A stretch of DNA of 64,000 nucleotides from Methylocystis hirsuta. GTDB taxonomy: Bacteria > Pseudomonadota > Alphaproteobacteria > Rhizobiales > Beijerinckiaceae. This document shows positions 47,414-57,661 of the stretch, in pieces. The position numbers and the translations under genes were made by a program. Below the pieces are notes generated by a model that saw only the letters and a program-made list of their open reading frames with translations, was not told the origin of the DNA and did no database searches. Location of the stretch: the NCBI RefSeq assembly GCF_003722355.1, contig NZ_QWDD01000001.1:2719001-2783000 (forward strand), in the 5' to 3' direction. How positions within the stretch are numbered: position 1 is the first letter of the stretch; each line of letters opens with the position of its first letter.

Positions 47414-49363
47414 TCAGGCGGCGGCGCCGGCGCGGTCGGTGTCGAACTGCAGTTTCGCAAGCCGCGCATAAAGGCCGCCGGCGGCGGTCAGGCTCGAGTG
47501 CGTGCCCTGCTCGACGATGCGGCCTTCGTCGATCACGATGATTCGATCTGCTTCCAAAACCGTCGCCAGACGATGGGCAATGACCAGGCTCGTGCGCCCC
47601 TGCATGACGTCATGCAGCGCCGCCTGCACCAAAGCCTCGTTCTCGGCGTCGAGCGCCGAGGTGGCTTCGTCCAGGAGCAGCACCGGCGCGTCGGCGAGGA
47701 TTGCGCGCGCGATGGCGAGGCGCTGCCGCTGCCCGCCAGAAAGCGTGATGCCGCGCTCGCCGAGCAGCGTGTCGTAGCCCATCGGCAGCGCCATGATGAA
47801 GTCGTGCGCCTGGGCGCGCTTCGCCGCGGCGACGATCTCCCCGCTCGACGCGTCGTCGCGGCCGTAGGCGATGTTTTCAGCGACGGAGAGCCCGAAGATC
47901 ACCGGATCCTGCGGAGCGAGCGCGATCGCCCTGCGCAGCGCCACAGGATCAAGATCGCGCAGGTCGACGCGGTCCAGAGTAATGGAGCCGGAGTCGACGT
48001 CGTAGAAGCGAAGCAGCAGCGCAAAGGTTGTCGATTTGCCCGCGCCGGACGGCCCGACCAGCGCGACGCGCTCGCCGGGCGCGACGACGAGCGAGAAATC
48101 CTGCAGCGCGGGCTTCTCCGGCGCCGTCGCATAGGCGAAGCGCACATGATCGAAGGCGATGCGCCCCTGCCAGCGCGCGGGCGGCGGAGTCGGCCGCGCC
48201 GGGGCCACGATGCGCGGTTGGATGGCAAGAATTTCGGCGATGCGGCCGGCGGCGCCGGCGGCTGCGGAGAGCTCGCTCCAGGTCTGAGTGAGTTCGCCGA
48301 GCGAGCTTGCGCCAAGCACCGCATAGAGGACGAACTGGGACAGAACGCCCGACGTCATGTGTCCGGCGAGCACGTCCTGGGCTCCCAACCAAAGCACGCC
48401 GACAACGCTCGTGAAGACGACGAGAATCGCTCCGGCGGTCACGAAGGCGCGAAGCAGCGTCGCGGCCTGCGCGGCGTCATAGGCGGCCACCACCGCGCGC
48501 GTGAATCGCGCCGTCGTCGACGCCTGCGCGCCGTTCGCCTGCATGGCGCGCACGGCCGAGAGATTTTCCCCGGCATAGGCGGAAGCCTGCGCCAGCGTGT
48601 CCTGAGCGGAGCGGGAGCGCTGGCGTACCGCCCGGCCTGACGCGATGAGCGGCAGAACGATGATCGGGATGGCCGCGAGCGTCATACCGGCAAGCTTGGG
48701 GCTCGTCGCCACCATCATGACGATTGCGCCGAAGAACATGAAGAGATTGCGCAGCGCGACCGACGCCGATGAGCCAAAGGCGGACTTCAGCTGCGTCGTG
48801 TCGGCGGTCAGCCGCGAGAGAAGCTCGCCCGTTTTCGCGGTGTCGTAGAAGGCGGCGTCGAGAGCTGTGAGGTGTTTGAAGAGATCGGCGCGCAGGTCGG
48901 CGACCACATGCTCGCCGAGCGTCATGACGAAATAGTAGCGTGTGCCCGACGCGATCGCGAGCGTCGCGGCGACTGCGATCATTGCGCCGAAATAGGCGTT
49001 CACCGCGCCGGCGCTGTCGGCCGAAAAGCCATGGTCGATCATGCCGCGCACGGCGAGCGGCAGGGTGAGAGTCGCGCCCGCCGCCATGAGGAGCGCGACG
49101 AAGGCGAACACGATCGTTCGCTTGTAGCGCAGCGCATAGGGCAGCAAGGGCCGAAGCGGAGAGAGAGTGGCTTTCAAACCGCGATCTGGTTTGCGCGCCA
49201 CGGGATCGACGGAATCGACGTCAGCGTTCTTTTTGTCATCGGCAGGGGGTATAACGTCCGAGTTCGACGAAAACGAATTGAAGCGCGCGTTCCGCGACCG
49301 AAACCGCCGCTGAAGCGTGTTGAAATCGAAATTTCTTTTTCGCTGTTGAACGGCAAGAATCAA
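47414..49363 (-). CDS. ABC exporter (ABCB/MsbA-related half transporter)
   Basis: A 649-residue fused membrane/ATPase half transporter acting as a dimer. Six helices lie in residues about 85-370. The ATPase has Walker A VGPSGAGKSTT, the Q-loop ALAPQDPVIFG, signature LSGGQRQRLAIARAILADAP and Walker B VLLLDEATSALD. The annotated ATG at 49363 gives a poorly structured 60-residue N-terminus; a later non-ATG start is possible. The substrate is unknown (lipid or drug). It ends 16 bp from the convergent cyclase gene. Confidence 0.9.
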   Translation of the reverse strand: MILAVQQRKRNFDFNTLQRRFRSRNARFNSFSSNSDVIPPADDKKNADVDSVDPVARKPDRGLKATLSPLRPLLPYALRYKRTIVFAFVALLMAAGATLTLPLAVRGMIDHGFSADSAGAVNAYFGAMIAVAATLAIASGTRYYFVMTLGEHVVADLRADLFKHLTALDAAFYDTAKTGELLSRLTADTTQLKSAFGSSASVALRNLFMFFGAIVMMVATSPKLAGMTLAAIPIIVLPLIASGRAVRQRSRSAQDTLAQASAYAGENLSAVRAMQANGAQASTTARFTRAVVAAYDAAQAATLLRAFVTAGAILVVFTSVVGVLWLGAQDVLAGHMTSGVLSQFVLYAVLGASSLGELTQTWSELSAAAGAAGRIAEILAIQPRIVAPARPTPPPARWQGRIAFDHVRFAYATAPEKPALQDFSLVVAPGERVALVGPSGAGKSTTFALLLRFYDVDSGSITLDRVDLRDLDPVALRRAIALAPQDPVIFGLSVAENIAYGRDDASSGEIVAAAKRAQAHDFIMALPMGYDTLLGERGITLSGGQRQRLAIARAILADAPVLLLDEATSALDAENEALVQAALHDVMQGRTSLVIAHRLATVLEADRIIVIDEGRIVEQGTHSSLTAAGGLYARLAKLQFDTDRAGAAA

Positions 49364-49547
49364 TCAAACGCCGAACGATATTATTTATCATTTGGTTACA
49401 TGCGCGACATCCTGTCGCATGCGCAATTGACTCAGCGCCAACTTGTGCTAACCTCCCGCCTGCGTCGAAATGACGCGCCCATGGGATGAGAATGCGCCGG
49501 CGGACAAGGCGCGACTCAGGGAACGAAAATAAGAGGAGTGAAGAACG

Positions 49548-49715
49548 ATGGCTCAGAAAGAACTCGAAATCACCACGAACACCTACATCTTCGCTGGCAT
49601 CGGCGCCGTGATCCTCGGCGGTCTCGCCTCTGTCGCGCTTGGCGGCATTCCGAACACGATCGCGGCGGCTGTCGTCGGCGCTCTGGCTGGCGGCTGCCTC
49701 GGACTCTTCTTCTAG
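49548..49715 (+). CDS. 55-residue glycine-rich membrane peptide
   Basis: An intact small frame that begins MAQKELEITTNTYIFAGIGA and ends AGGCLGLFF. It is almost wholly hydrophobic after residue 12, with Gly/Ala-rich helix-pairing patterns (GIGAVILGGLASVALGG). GAGGAG lies 10 bases upstream and a strong terminator follows 52 bp after the stop, so it is a complete transcription unit. I do not recognise it; a membrane-embedded regulator, toxin-like peptide or glycine-zipper protein would all fit. Confidence 0.7.
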   Translation: MAQKELEITTNTYIFAGIGAVILGGLASVALGGIPNTIAAAVVGALAGGCLGLFF

Positions 49716-49766
49716 ATTCAAGCGACATAGCGGGGTGCGGAAAGTTTCGGCCTTCCGCCCCCGACG

Positions 49767-49805
49767 CGAAGCCGGCAGTCGTAAAGACTGCTGGCTTCTC
49801 TTTTT
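49767..49805 (+). terminator. Rho-independent terminator of the small peptide gene
   Basis: GAAGCCGGCAGTC (49768-49780) pairs with GACTGCTGGCTTC (49786-49798) with one G-T pair, followed by TCTTTTT. Confidence 0.9.
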
Positions 49806-49826
49806 GGGCCGTTCCTTCGGCATCTT

Positions 49827-51485
49827 TTAAAGGGACGCCGTCGTCGCGCTCGCCGGCCAGATTTCTCGAGCGCGTTCGCGCAGAACATATTTGCGAATCT
49901 TCCCTGTCGAGGTCTTCGGCAATTCGCAAAAGACGACGTGGCGCGGGCATTTGAAATGGGCCAGATGCTGGCGCGTCCAGTCGATCAGCTCCTCCGCGCT
50001 CGCCTGTTCGCCATCCTTCAGCTCGACGAAGGCGCAAGGCGTTTCGCCCCATTTATCGTCAGGGGCGGCGACCACCGCGGCGGCGCGCACCTTGGGATGG
50101 CGAAACAGCGCGTCCTCGACCTCGATCGAGGAAATATTTTCGCCGCCCGAAATGATGATGTCCTTCGAGCGGTCCTTCAGCTGGATGTATCCGTCGGGAT
50201 GGCGCACGCCCAGATCGCCTGAATGAAACCAGCCGCCGTGGAAGGCTTTCTCCGAGGCGCTCTTGTTCTTCAGATAGCCCTTCATCACGACGTTGCCGCG
50301 GAACATGACCTCGCCCATCGTCGCGCCGTCGCGCGGCACCGGCTGCATGCTGTCCGGATCGATCACGTCGAGATTTTCGAGAACGAGATAGCGCACGCCT
50401 TGACGCGCCTTCATCTGCGCCTGTGCGCCGCCGTCCAGCGCATCCCAGTCCTCGTGCCATTCATTGACGGCGGCAGGGCCGTAGGTTTCAGTCAGTCCAT
50501 AAAGATGGGTGACTTCGAATCCGGCGGCCTTCATGCCGGCGAGCACCGCCTGCGGCGGCGGCGCGGCGGCGGTAAAGAAGCGCGCGGCCCGCTTCAGCGG
50601 CTTCTTTTCCGATTCGGTCGCGTTGAGAAGCGTCGACATGACGATGGGCGCGCCGCACAGATGCGTGACCCCGTGCTCCGCCATCAGCTCATAGATATGG
50701 CTGGCGCGCACCTGCCGCAGACAGACATGGGTTCCGGCGTTGACCGAAATCGACCAGGGGAAGCACCAGCCGTTGCAATGGAACATCGGCAGCGTCCACA
50801 GATAGACCGGGTGGCGGCCCATGTCGCCGGTGAGGACGTTGCCGAGCGCGGTCAGATAGGCGCCGCGATGATGATAGACGACGCCTTTCGGATCGCCCGT
50901 CGTTCCGGAGGTGTAATTGAGTGAGATCGCGTCCCATTCGTCCCCCGGCGGCGACCATTGATAATCGGCGTCGCCCGAGCTCAGGAACTTCTCATATTCC
51001 ACAGAGCCCAACCGCTCGCCGGGCCCGTCATATTCCGGATCGCTATAGTCGATGATCACGGGCTTCGCCTTCGCGAGCGAGAGCGCTTCGCGAATGACGT
51101 CCGAGAACTCCCGATCGACAATCAGCGCCTTCGTCTCGGCATGGTCGAGCGTGAAGGCGAGGATCGAAGCGTCAAGCCGCGTATTCAGCGTGTTGAGCAC
51201 CGCGCCCATCATCGGAACGGCGTAGTGGCATTCAAGCATCGCCGGCGTGTTCGCGAGCATGACGGAGACGGTGTCGCCGCGACCAAGCCCCGCCTTCTCA
51301 AGCGCGCTCGCAAGCCGCAGGCTGCGGGCGTAAAAGTCGCGATAATTGCGCCGCAGCTGGCCGTGCGCGATCGCGACGCGTTCGGGAAAGACGTCTGCGG
51401 CGCGCTCCAGAAAGGTGATCGGAGTCAGCGGCTGGAAATTGGCGGGATTTCGTTCGAGGTCGCGATCATAAGGCGAGTTGGTCAT
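49827..51485 (-). CDS. Acyl-CoA synthetase (AMP-forming)
   Basis: A 552-residue ANL-superfamily enzyme activating a fatty acid with ATP and CoA. The start at 51485 gives MTNSPYDRDLERNPANFQPL. Motifs: LNYTSGTTGDPKGVVYHH (P-loop), THLYGLTETYGP, GDLGVRHPDGYIQLKDRSKD and the C-terminal catalytic lysine in LPKTSTGKIRKYVLR. The length and N-terminus resemble medium-chain or methylmercaptopropionate-type ligases; the exact acid is not clear. It stands alone. Confidence 0.93.
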   Translation of the reverse strand: MTNSPYDRDLERNPANFQPLTPITFLERAADVFPERVAIAHGQLRRNYRDFYARSLRLASALEKAGLGRGDTVSVMLANTPAMLECHYAVPMMGAVLNTLNTRLDASILAFTLDHAETKALIVDREFSDVIREALSLAKAKPVIIDYSDPEYDGPGERLGSVEYEKFLSSGDADYQWSPPGDEWDAISLNYTSGTTGDPKGVVYHHRGAYLTALGNVLTGDMGRHPVYLWTLPMFHCNGWCFPWSISVNAGTHVCLRQVRASHIYELMAEHGVTHLCGAPIVMSTLLNATESEKKPLKRAARFFTAAAPPPQAVLAGMKAAGFEVTHLYGLTETYGPAAVNEWHEDWDALDGGAQAQMKARQGVRYLVLENLDVIDPDSMQPVPRDGATMGEVMFRGNVVMKGYLKNKSASEKAFHGGWFHSGDLGVRHPDGYIQLKDRSKDIIISGGENISSIEVEDALFRHPKVRAAAVVAAPDDKWGETPCAFVELKDGEQASAEELIDWTRQHLAHFKCPRHVVFCELPKTSTGKIRKYVLRERAREIWPASATTASL

Positions 51486-51640
51486 CCGGAGAGTCCAAAG
51501 GTTCGCCAGCGAGAATGTAGTCACGGCGAAAGCGACCTCGCCAGCGCGATATGCGTTCAGTCCGCGCGGCTAAGCTCTGTGTAAAAGATACGCGCGAGCG
51601 ACCGGTTGATCAATTGGCGCTCGCGCGAAGACCAGCGTCG

Positions 51641-52357
51641 TTACTCGCCGAAATCGACATCCTTGAGTCGTCCAAACACACGATCGGCGTCGAAATTATC
51701 TTCGTCGTCCGGCGGCGCCGCGGGTTTGGCCTTGCCGAAGACGTCCTCGGTCGTGGACGGCTCGGGCCGCGGACTGGTGGTGACGCTTGCAGGCACCAGC
51801 GTCTGGCCATGATCCTCCACGGTCGCCGGCTTGTCCTTCGCCGCGCGATTGACCTCAAAGTCGAGATCAATCTGCGAGCAAAGCCCGAGCGTCACCGGGT
51901 CCATCGGCGTCAGCGCCGCGGAATTCCAGTGGGTGCGTTCGCGGATCGCCTTCAGCGTCGTCTTTGTGGTGCCGACGAGACGCATGACTTGGGCGTCCTT
52001 CAGCTCCGGATGATTGCGCACGAGCCATAGAATCGCGTTCGGACGGTCCTGGCGGCGCGACAGGGGCGTATAGCGCGGACCGCGCGCCTTCTTGACCTCC
52101 GGCACGACGACCTTTGAGACGGAGAGATGGAGGCGATGGGCAGAGTTTTTCTCGGCCTTTTCGATCTCCTCGCGCGTGAGCTGCCCGGAGGTGATCGGAT
52201 CATGGCCACGAATTCCAGCCGCGACCTCGCCGTCGGCGATGCCCTTCACCTCGAGCGGATGCAGTTTGCAGAAATCGGCGATCTGATCGAACGTCAGCGA
52301 TGTATTTTCGACGAGCCAAACGGCCGTGGCCTTCGGCATCAGCGGGGCGTTGCCCAT
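51641..52357 (-). CDS. trcR: DUF1013 cell-cycle transcriptional regulator TrcR
   Basis: A 238-residue cytosolic DNA-binding protein of the alphaproteobacterial DUF1013 family. The start at 52357 has AAGGAG seven bases upstream and gives MGNAPLMPKATAVWLVENTS. Helix-turn-helix-like segments are TFDQIADFCKLHPLEVKGIA and VMRLVGTTKTTLKAIRERTH; the tail is acidic. TrcR associates with RNA polymerase and cell-cycle transcription in Caulobacter. ISNCY copy 2 is inserted 143 bp upstream of its start and may have changed its promoter. Confidence 0.88.
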   Translation of the reverse strand: MGNAPLMPKATAVWLVENTSLTFDQIADFCKLHPLEVKGIADGEVAAGIRGHDPITSGQLTREEIEKAEKNSAHRLHLSVSKVVVPEVKKARGPRYTPLSRRQDRPNAILWLVRNHPELKDAQVMRLVGTTKTTLKAIRERTHWNSAALTPMDPVTLGLCSQIDLDFEVNRAAKDKPATVEDHGQTLVPASVTTSPRPEPSTTEDVFGKAKPAAPPDDEDNFDADRVFGRLKDVDFGE

Positions 52358-52482
52358 CTGCAAACTCCTTGATCAGGCATGGGGGCGACGTCTGGCGCCG
52401 CGCCGCCCGGCGCCAGCGACCCACAGAACGACCGTCCATGTTGGGATTTCGCCTATATAATCCGCCGCCGCCTAAAGCGCAA

Positions 52483-52499
52483 TCAATCCGGAAACTCCC
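52483..52499. repeat. Target-site duplication of ISNCY copy 2, left
   Basis: TCAATCCGGAAACTCCC, repeated exactly at 53889-53905. It differs from the duplication of copy 1, so the insertions were independent. Confidence 0.9.
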
Positions 52500-53888
52500 T
52501 GTCAGTAGCACACGATATGACCGGTTTAGGTAGCGCACGATCTGTCCGGTAGCGTCGGGGCCCTTTTCGGAGGGTTTGATGCGCCGGACGGAAGCCCTTC
52601 AGGGTGTGCGAATGATCAAGTTCCTGAGCCTATTGAGTCGTTACGAGGCGGCTGAGTTTAGTCAGCTGGAAGCGGCGGAACTGTTGGGGGTTGGCGAGCG
52701 GACGTTCCGGCGCTGGCGTCAACGCTATGAGGAGGAGGGCGAAGCGGGCCTTCTCGACCGGCGGCTCGGCAAGGCGTCTGTCAAGCGGGTTCCGGTTGAT
52801 CGGAGCGAAGAAGTGGAGGCTCTGTATCGCGGTCGGTACGCTGGCTTCACCGCGAAGCATTTTCACGAGCATCTGGTGCGCATGCACGGGTTCAAATGGG
52901 GCTACACCTGGACGAAGACCTTCCTGCATGGGCGGGGTTTGCTGGAGAAGGCGCCCAAGCGCGGCGCGCATCGGCGCAAGCGCGAGCGGCGCCCGCTTCC
53001 CGGCATGATGCTGCATCAGGACGGATCGCGGCATGTGTGGCTCGAGGGGCGGCCGGCGCTCGATCTGATCGTCACGCTGGACGACGCGACGAGCCAAATC
53101 TACTCGGCGTTTCTGGTCGAGGAGGAAGGGACGGCTTCGACCTTCCGCGCGCTGGCGGAGGTGTTTGGCGAACATGGCCTGCCGCTTTCGCTCTACACGG
53201 ATCGCGGCGCGCATTATTTTCACACGCCGGAAGCGGGCGGCAAGGTCGACCGGTCGAAGCCGACGCAGGTCGGACGGGCGCTGGCGCATCTGGGCGTCGA
53301 GCATATCGCGGCGTATTCTCCGCAGGCGCGCGGGCGCTCGGAGCGGGTGTTCCAGACCTTGCAGGATCGACTGGTGAAGGAGCTGGCGCTTGCGGGGATC
53401 GACACGGTCGCGGCGGCCAACCGGTTCCTGCGCGAGGTCTATATTCCGTCGCACAACGCCCGGTTCGCGGTGGCGCCAACGCAGGAGGGCTCGGCTTTCG
53501 TGGCGATCTCCGGCGTCGATCTTTGCGAGATTTTATGCGTGCAGGAGGAGCGCCAGGTCGGCAACGACAACTGCGTGTCGTTCAACCGGCTCAAGCTTCA
53601 GATTCCCGAAAGCCCGCTGCGCGCGCATTTCGTCAAGGCGCGGGTGAAGGTGCGCTGCTATCCCGATGGAACCCACGCCGTCTTCCACGGCCCGCGATGC
53701 CTCGCGCGCTACGACGAAAAGGGCGCCCTCCAGGAAGAAAGAAAAGCCGCTTGAATCCGCTCGGCGGCCAGCCTGTGGAAGTGCGGACAAGGCTCTCGCC
53801 TTGCCCACAATCCCACAGGAGAACAAAAGTAGAAGCAGCGGACAGATGATGTGCTACCAAATCCGGCCAACTTAATTCGCTATCGACA
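52500..53888 (+). mobile_element. ISNCY-type insertion sequence, copy 2 (1389 bp)
   Basis: Same length and, apart from one visible base (C at 53784), the same sequence as the element at 2372-3760, in the opposite orientation. Ends TGTCAGTAGCACACGATATG and, read inward, TGTCGATAGCGAATTAAGTT. Flanked by its own 17-bp duplication. Confidence 0.93.
52579..53754 (+). CDS. ISNCY family transposase (copy 2)
   Basis: A 391-residue transposase identical to that of copy 1: helix-turn-helix [20 protein letters not shown], core segments [21 protein letters not shown] and [15 protein letters not shown]. The start at 52579 follows GGAGGG. The intact reading frame and near identity to copy 1 point to recent transposition. 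Confidence 0.9.
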   Translation: MRRTEALQGVRMIKFLSLLSRYEAAEFSQLEAAELLGVGERTFRRWRQRYEEEGEAGLLDRRLGKASVKRVPVDRSEEVEALYRGRYAGFTAKHFHEHLVRMHGFKWGYTWTKTFLHGRGLLEKAPKRGAHRRKRERRPLPGMMLHQDGSRHVWLEGRPALDLIVTLDDATSQIYSAFLVEEEGTASTFRALAEVFGEHGLPLSLYTDRGAHYFHTPEAGGKVDRSKPTQVGRALAHLGVEHIAAYSPQARGRSERVFQTLQDRLVKELALAGIDTVAAANRFLREVYIPSHNARFAVAPTQEGSAFVAISGVDLCEILCVQEERQVGNDNCVSFNRLKLQIPESPLRAHFVKARVKVRCYPDGTHAVFHGPRCLARYDEKGALQEERKAA

Positions 53889-53905
53889 TCAATCCGGAAA
53901 CTCCC
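53889..53905. repeat. Target-site duplication of ISNCY copy 2, right
   Basis: Exact 17-bp match to 52483-52499 directly outside the element. Confidence 0.9.
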
Positions 53906-53933
53906 GCTAAAGCGCCGCCAACTCGGCATGCGC

Positions 53934-55019
53934 TCATGCGGAGTCCTGCTCGCGGGCATGCGCCGGGCGCAATCCGCGCAAATGCGCCGGCAACAATTCG
54001 CCGATCTTTTCGCCGATGGCGGCGCCGTAGCGGTGAAACAAGAGGCCGAAGACGATGAGCAAAACGCCGATGCCCGACAGCGCGAAGGGGAAAAGGATCG
54101 AATCCTTGAAAACGCTGCCAGCGAGATAGCCCAGATAGGTCGTGACGCCCACGGCGCCGAATACCGCATAGACGCGGCGCATCAGGAAGAGCGACAGAAA
54201 AATCAGTCCCACGTTGACGCCGCAGTAGAGCGCCTTACCCAATTCGTCGCCGCTGTGCTGGGCCGTCAGCCCGCCCCAAAAGGCCAGCAGCCCGAAAAGA
54301 TGCAGCCAGAAAGCGAAATCGCCGTTCCGCCACCGCTTCAGATCGACGAGCCAGGCCACGGCGAGAACGACAAGTCCAAAATACATGCTCACCGTCGCCC
54401 GCTGATCCCATGAAAATTCAGCCACGCCCATCAGCCAGGGCGTCAGATCCATCGACATGAACCAGAGCGCAAAGGCGATGATCATGACGAGGAACGGAAA
54501 GGGAAAGGCGAGCAGCGCGACAGACGCCGCGCCGATCGTTCCAAGCTCCATGGGCAGCCAGCTGGATTGAATCCAAACGTAGAAGTCCCGGTAGGGGCGC
54601 GCCTCCCCCGCCGGACTGACGTCGTACATCGACTGCAGCGCGAAGATCGCGAGCGGCGCCATGCCGACCGCGCAGGCGATGAGCAGCCCGCCGGGCGTAT
54701 GCAGGTCGCGACGACGCCAGAGATAAGCGCCGGCGAAGGCGAACATGGCGGCGTAGACGATCGCGGTGACCAGCAGCGCCTTGTCGCCCCAAAGGCCAAA
54801 GGCCGTCGTCGAAAACATGCCCATGGCGCCGAGCACGATCAGCGCGCCGGCGTACCACAGCAGGTTGACGACGTCATAGCGCGGCGCTTGGGATGTCGCC
54901 TCCGCTGCGGCCGCGCGCCGCGACGCAAGAAATTGCGACAGCCGCTCGAAGGACGCCGCGTCAATCGCGCCGGCGTCGCGGGCGGCCGCGATATCGTCAA
55001 TGGTGAATCGAATCTTCAT
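53934..55019 (-). CDS. DUF2157-like multi-pass membrane protein
   Basis: A 361-residue protein. The start at 55019 ([20 protein letters not shown]) gives a soluble N-terminal segment of about 50 residues, followed by nine or ten hydrophobic helices. The N-terminal helix with [10 protein letters not shown] and the helix array resemble DUF2157-type membrane proteins, but I am not certain of the family. The stop lies 28 bp from the right duplication of ISNCY copy 2. Function unknown. Divergent from purM. Confidence 0.6.
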   Translation of the reverse strand: MKIRFTIDDIAAARDAGAIDAASFERLSQFLASRRAAAAEATSQAPRYDVVNLLWYAGALIVLGAMGMFSTTAFGLWGDKALLVTAIVYAAMFAFAGAYLWRRRDLHTPGGLLIACAVGMAPLAIFALQSMYDVSPAGEARPYRDFYVWIQSSWLPMELGTIGAASVALLAFPFPFLVMIIAFALWFMSMDLTPWLMGVAEFSWDQRATVSMYFGLVVLAVAWLVDLKRWRNGDFAFWLHLFGLLAFWGGLTAQHSGDELGKALYCGVNVGLIFLSLFLMRRVYAVFGAVGVTTYLGYLAGSVFKDSILFPFALSGIGVLLIVFGLLFHRYGAAIGEKIGELLPAHLRGLRPAHAREQDSA

Positions 55020-55167
55020 GGCGCTGCTCCTTTGCGGCGACATTCATATGCCGCGCTTCGGAAAAAACGTTGTGCAAACGCACAAGAGCGTAGCCGTTCC
55101 GAGCGGATTTGACAGCCGCCGCCGCTTGCGCCCATCTAACGCCGGCGCCCACGACGCGAAGGATGAA

Positions 55168-56229
55168 ATGCAACAGAGAAATTCGGGCCTTACCTACGCC
55201 GGCGCCGGCGTCGATATCGACGCAGGCAATCGCTTCGTCGACATGATCCGTCCCGCCGTGCGTTCGACGCGGCGCTCCGGCGCCGACGGCGAGATCGGCG
55301 GCTTCGGCGGCGTGTTCGATCTCAAGGCCGCCGGATTTTCCGATCCCGTCCTCGTCGCGGCGAACGACGGCGTCGGCACCAAGGTGAAGATCGCGATCGA
55401 ATCCGGTCTGCATGAGACGATCGGAATCGATCTCGTCGCCATGTGCGTCAACGACCTGATCGTTCAAGGCGCCGAGCCGCTTTTCTTCCTGGATTATTAC
55501 GCCGCGGCCAAACTCGACCCGAACGTCGCGACGTCGGTGGTGAAGGGCATCGCCGCCGGTTGCGTCGAGGCGGGGTGCGCCCTGCTTGGCGGCGAGACCG
55601 CCGAAATGCCTGGCCTCTACGCGCGCGGCGACTATGACCTCGCCGGATTCGCGGTCGGCGCCGCGGAGCGCGATCGCCTTCTGCCCCGCGACGTTCATGC
55701 CGGCGACGTGCTTTTCGGACTCCCCTCCTCCGGCGTCCATTCCAATGGCCATTCGCTCGTACGCAGCGTTGTGAAGCGCGCCGGCCTTGCGTGGAGCGCC
55801 ACCGCGCCTTTCGCGCGAGACCTCAATCTGGCCAAGGCGCTGTTGACGCCAACCCGCATCTACGTGAAGCCCCTGCTCGCGGCCTTGAAGGCGACGCCGC
55901 ACATCGTCGCCCTCGCCCATATCACCGGCGGCGGCTTTCCCGACAATCTGCCGCGCGTGCTGCCAAGCGGGCTAGGCGTCGCGCTCGATCTGTCGACGTT
56001 CGCGCCGCCGCCGGTTTTCCGTTGGCTCGCCGAGACGGGAGGCATCGCGGCAAGCGAGATGCTGCGCACGTTCAACTGCGGAATCGGCATGGTGGTGGTG
56101 GCCTCCGAGCCCGCCGCCGGCGAGGTGGAGTCGACCTTGCGCGCCGTCGGCGAAAAGCCCGTGCGCATCGGCAAAGTCATCGAGACCGACGGCGAGCGGG
56201 TCGTTACGCACGGGACTCTGACGTTGTGA
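55168..56229 (+). CDS. purM: Phosphoribosylformylglycinamidine cyclo-ligase
   Basis: A 353-residue AIR synthetase of purine synthesis. The start at 55168 gives [20 protein letters not shown] with AAGGATGA just upstream. Signatures: [49 protein letters not shown] (read in parts) and [16 protein letters not shown]. It overlaps purN by 4 bases (GTGA), a conserved purMN operon. Confidence 0.97.
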   Translation: MQQRNSGLTYAGAGVDIDAGNRFVDMIRPAVRSTRRSGADGEIGGFGGVFDLKAAGFSDPVLVAANDGVGTKVKIAIESGLHETIGIDLVAMCVNDLIVQGAEPLFFLDYYAAAKLDPNVATSVVKGIAAGCVEAGCALLGGETAEMPGLYARGDYDLAGFAVGAAERDRLLPRDVHAGDVLFGLPSSGVHSNGHSLVRSVVKRAGLAWSATAPFARDLNLAKALLTPTRIYVKPLLAALKATPHIVALAHITGGGFPDNLPRVLPSGLGVALDLSTFAPPPVFRWLAETGGIAASEMLRTFNCGIGMVVVASEPAAGEVESTLRAVGEKPVRIGKVIETDGERVVTHGTLTL

Positions 56230-56897
56230 CGCGGCTGCGCACCGCGATTCTCATCTCGGGTCGCGGCTCAAACATGGACGCGCTGATCGCCGCCGCCAGG
56301 GACCCCAGCTTTCCGGCTGAAATCGCCCTTGTGCTTTCCAATCGCCCCGATGCGCCAGGCCTCGCCAAGGCGAAGGCCGCCGGCGTCGCGACGGCCGCGG
56401 TCGACCACAAGATTTATGCGGGACGCGAGGAATTCGAGCGTTCGCTACAATTGGTGCTGGAAACCTATCGCATCGAATTCATTTGCCTCGCAGGCTTTCT
56501 GCGCATGTTCACGCCCTGGTTCGTCGGCCTCTGGCGCGGACGCATGCTCAACATTCACCCTGCCCTGCTGCCCTCCTATCGCGGGCTCGACACGCACGCG
56601 CGTGCGCTGGCCGACGGCGTAAAGATTCACGGCGCCACCGTGCATTTCGTCGTGCCGGAAATGGACGAAGGTCCGATCGTCGCGCAGGCCGCCGTGCCCG
56701 TGCTCGACGACGACACGCCGCAGACGCTCGCCGCCCGTGTGCTTGCGCAGGAGCATGTCATCTATCCGATGGCGCTGCGGCTGGTCGCGTCAGGCGCCGT
56801 ACGGATCGAAGGCAATCGCGTGCTCGCGGCGCCGACGCCCCGCGAGGCAACGCTTATTGTTCCCGACGCCATCGCGCCGACCCAGAGAATTTCATGA
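56226..56897 (+). CDS. purN: Phosphoribosylglycinamide formyltransferase
   Basis: A 223-residue enzyme transferring formyl from 10-formyl-THF to GAR. The GTG at 56226 overlaps the purM stop and gives [20 protein letters not shown]. The active-site segment [18 protein letters not shown] and [20 protein letters not shown] carry the catalytic Asn, His and Asp. In methanotrophs 10-formyl-THF also ties into one-carbon flux. It overlaps the next gene by 4 bases. Confidence 0.96.
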   Translation: MTRLRTAILISGRGSNMDALIAAARDPSFPAEIALVLSNRPDAPGLAKAKAAGVATAAVDHKIYAGREEFERSLQLVLETYRIEFICLAGFLRMFTPWFVGLWRGRMLNIHPALLPSYRGLDTHARALADGVKIHGATVHFVVPEMDEGPIVAQAAVPVLDDDTPQTLAARVLAQEHVIYPMALRLVASGAVRIEGNRVLAAPTPREATLIVPDAIAPTQRIS

Positions 56898-57607
56898 CGA
56901 TCACGCTTTACTGCTTCCGCCCTGTCGCCGGACTGCCGGACGCGTCGCCTTTCGTGACGAAGGCGATGGTGCTTTTGAAGATGGCGGGCCTCGACTATGT
57001 CGAAGACCGCAGCGGGTTCTCGAAAGCGCCGAAAGGAAAGCAGCCCTACGTCCATGACGATGGCGAAGTCGTCGCCGACTCGACCTTCATTCGCTTCCAT
57101 ATCGAAAAGAAATACGGCAAGGACTTCGACGCGCAGTTGAGCGCCGAGCAAAAGGCCGTCGGCTGGTGCGTCGATAAGATGTGCGAAGAGCATCTCTATT
57201 GGGTCATCGTCCATACGCGCTGGATGGATGACGCCAATTTCAAACGCGGTCCCGCGCGTTTCTTCGAAAGCGTGCCCGCCGTCGCGCGCCCGCTGGCGAA
57301 ATGGTTCATTCGACGCAGGATCGCCAATTCGCTTTGGGCGCAGGGCATGGGCCGTCACAGCCCAGTGGAAGTCGACGCGCTCGGCATGCGCGATATCGAG
57401 GCGCTCGCGACGCTGATCGGCGACAAGCCCTATCTCTTCGGAGATGCGCCCTGCGGCGCCGACGCTACGGTCTTCGCCTTTGTGGCGTCGGTCTTATCGC
57501 CGATGTCGGAGAGCGCCATTCGCAACGCAGCGCTCGCGAACGCCAACCTCGTCGCCTATCGCGACCGGATGATGCAGGCGTATTTCCCTGAGAACGCGGC
57601 GGCCTAA
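56894..57607 (+). CDS. Glutathione S-transferase-like protein (Fax/metaxin type)
   Basis: A 237-residue protein starting [20 protein letters not shown] with a thioredoxin-like N-terminal domain (SPFVTKAMVLLKMAGLDYVE, PYVHDDGEVVADSTFIRFHI) and a helical C-terminal domain with GDKPYLFGDAPCGADATVFA. It resembles the failed-axon-connections branch of the GST superfamily. The substrate is unknown. The ATGA overlap with purN shows operon membership, though no purine role is implied. Confidence 0.85.
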   Translation: MTITLYCFRPVAGLPDASPFVTKAMVLLKMAGLDYVEDRSGFSKAPKGKQPYVHDDGEVVADSTFIRFHIEKKYGKDFDAQLSAEQKAVGWCVDKMCEEHLYWVIVHTRWMDDANFKRGPARFFESVPAVARPLAKWFIRRRIANSLWAQGMGRHSPVEVDALGMRDIEALATLIGDKPYLFGDAPCGADATVFAFVASVLSPMSESAIRNAALANANLVAYRDRMMQAYFPENAAA

Positions 57608-57661
57608 TTTCCGCGCCGGGCCGTGATGGCCGGGCTTGGCCCGGCCATGCAATGACCTTGA

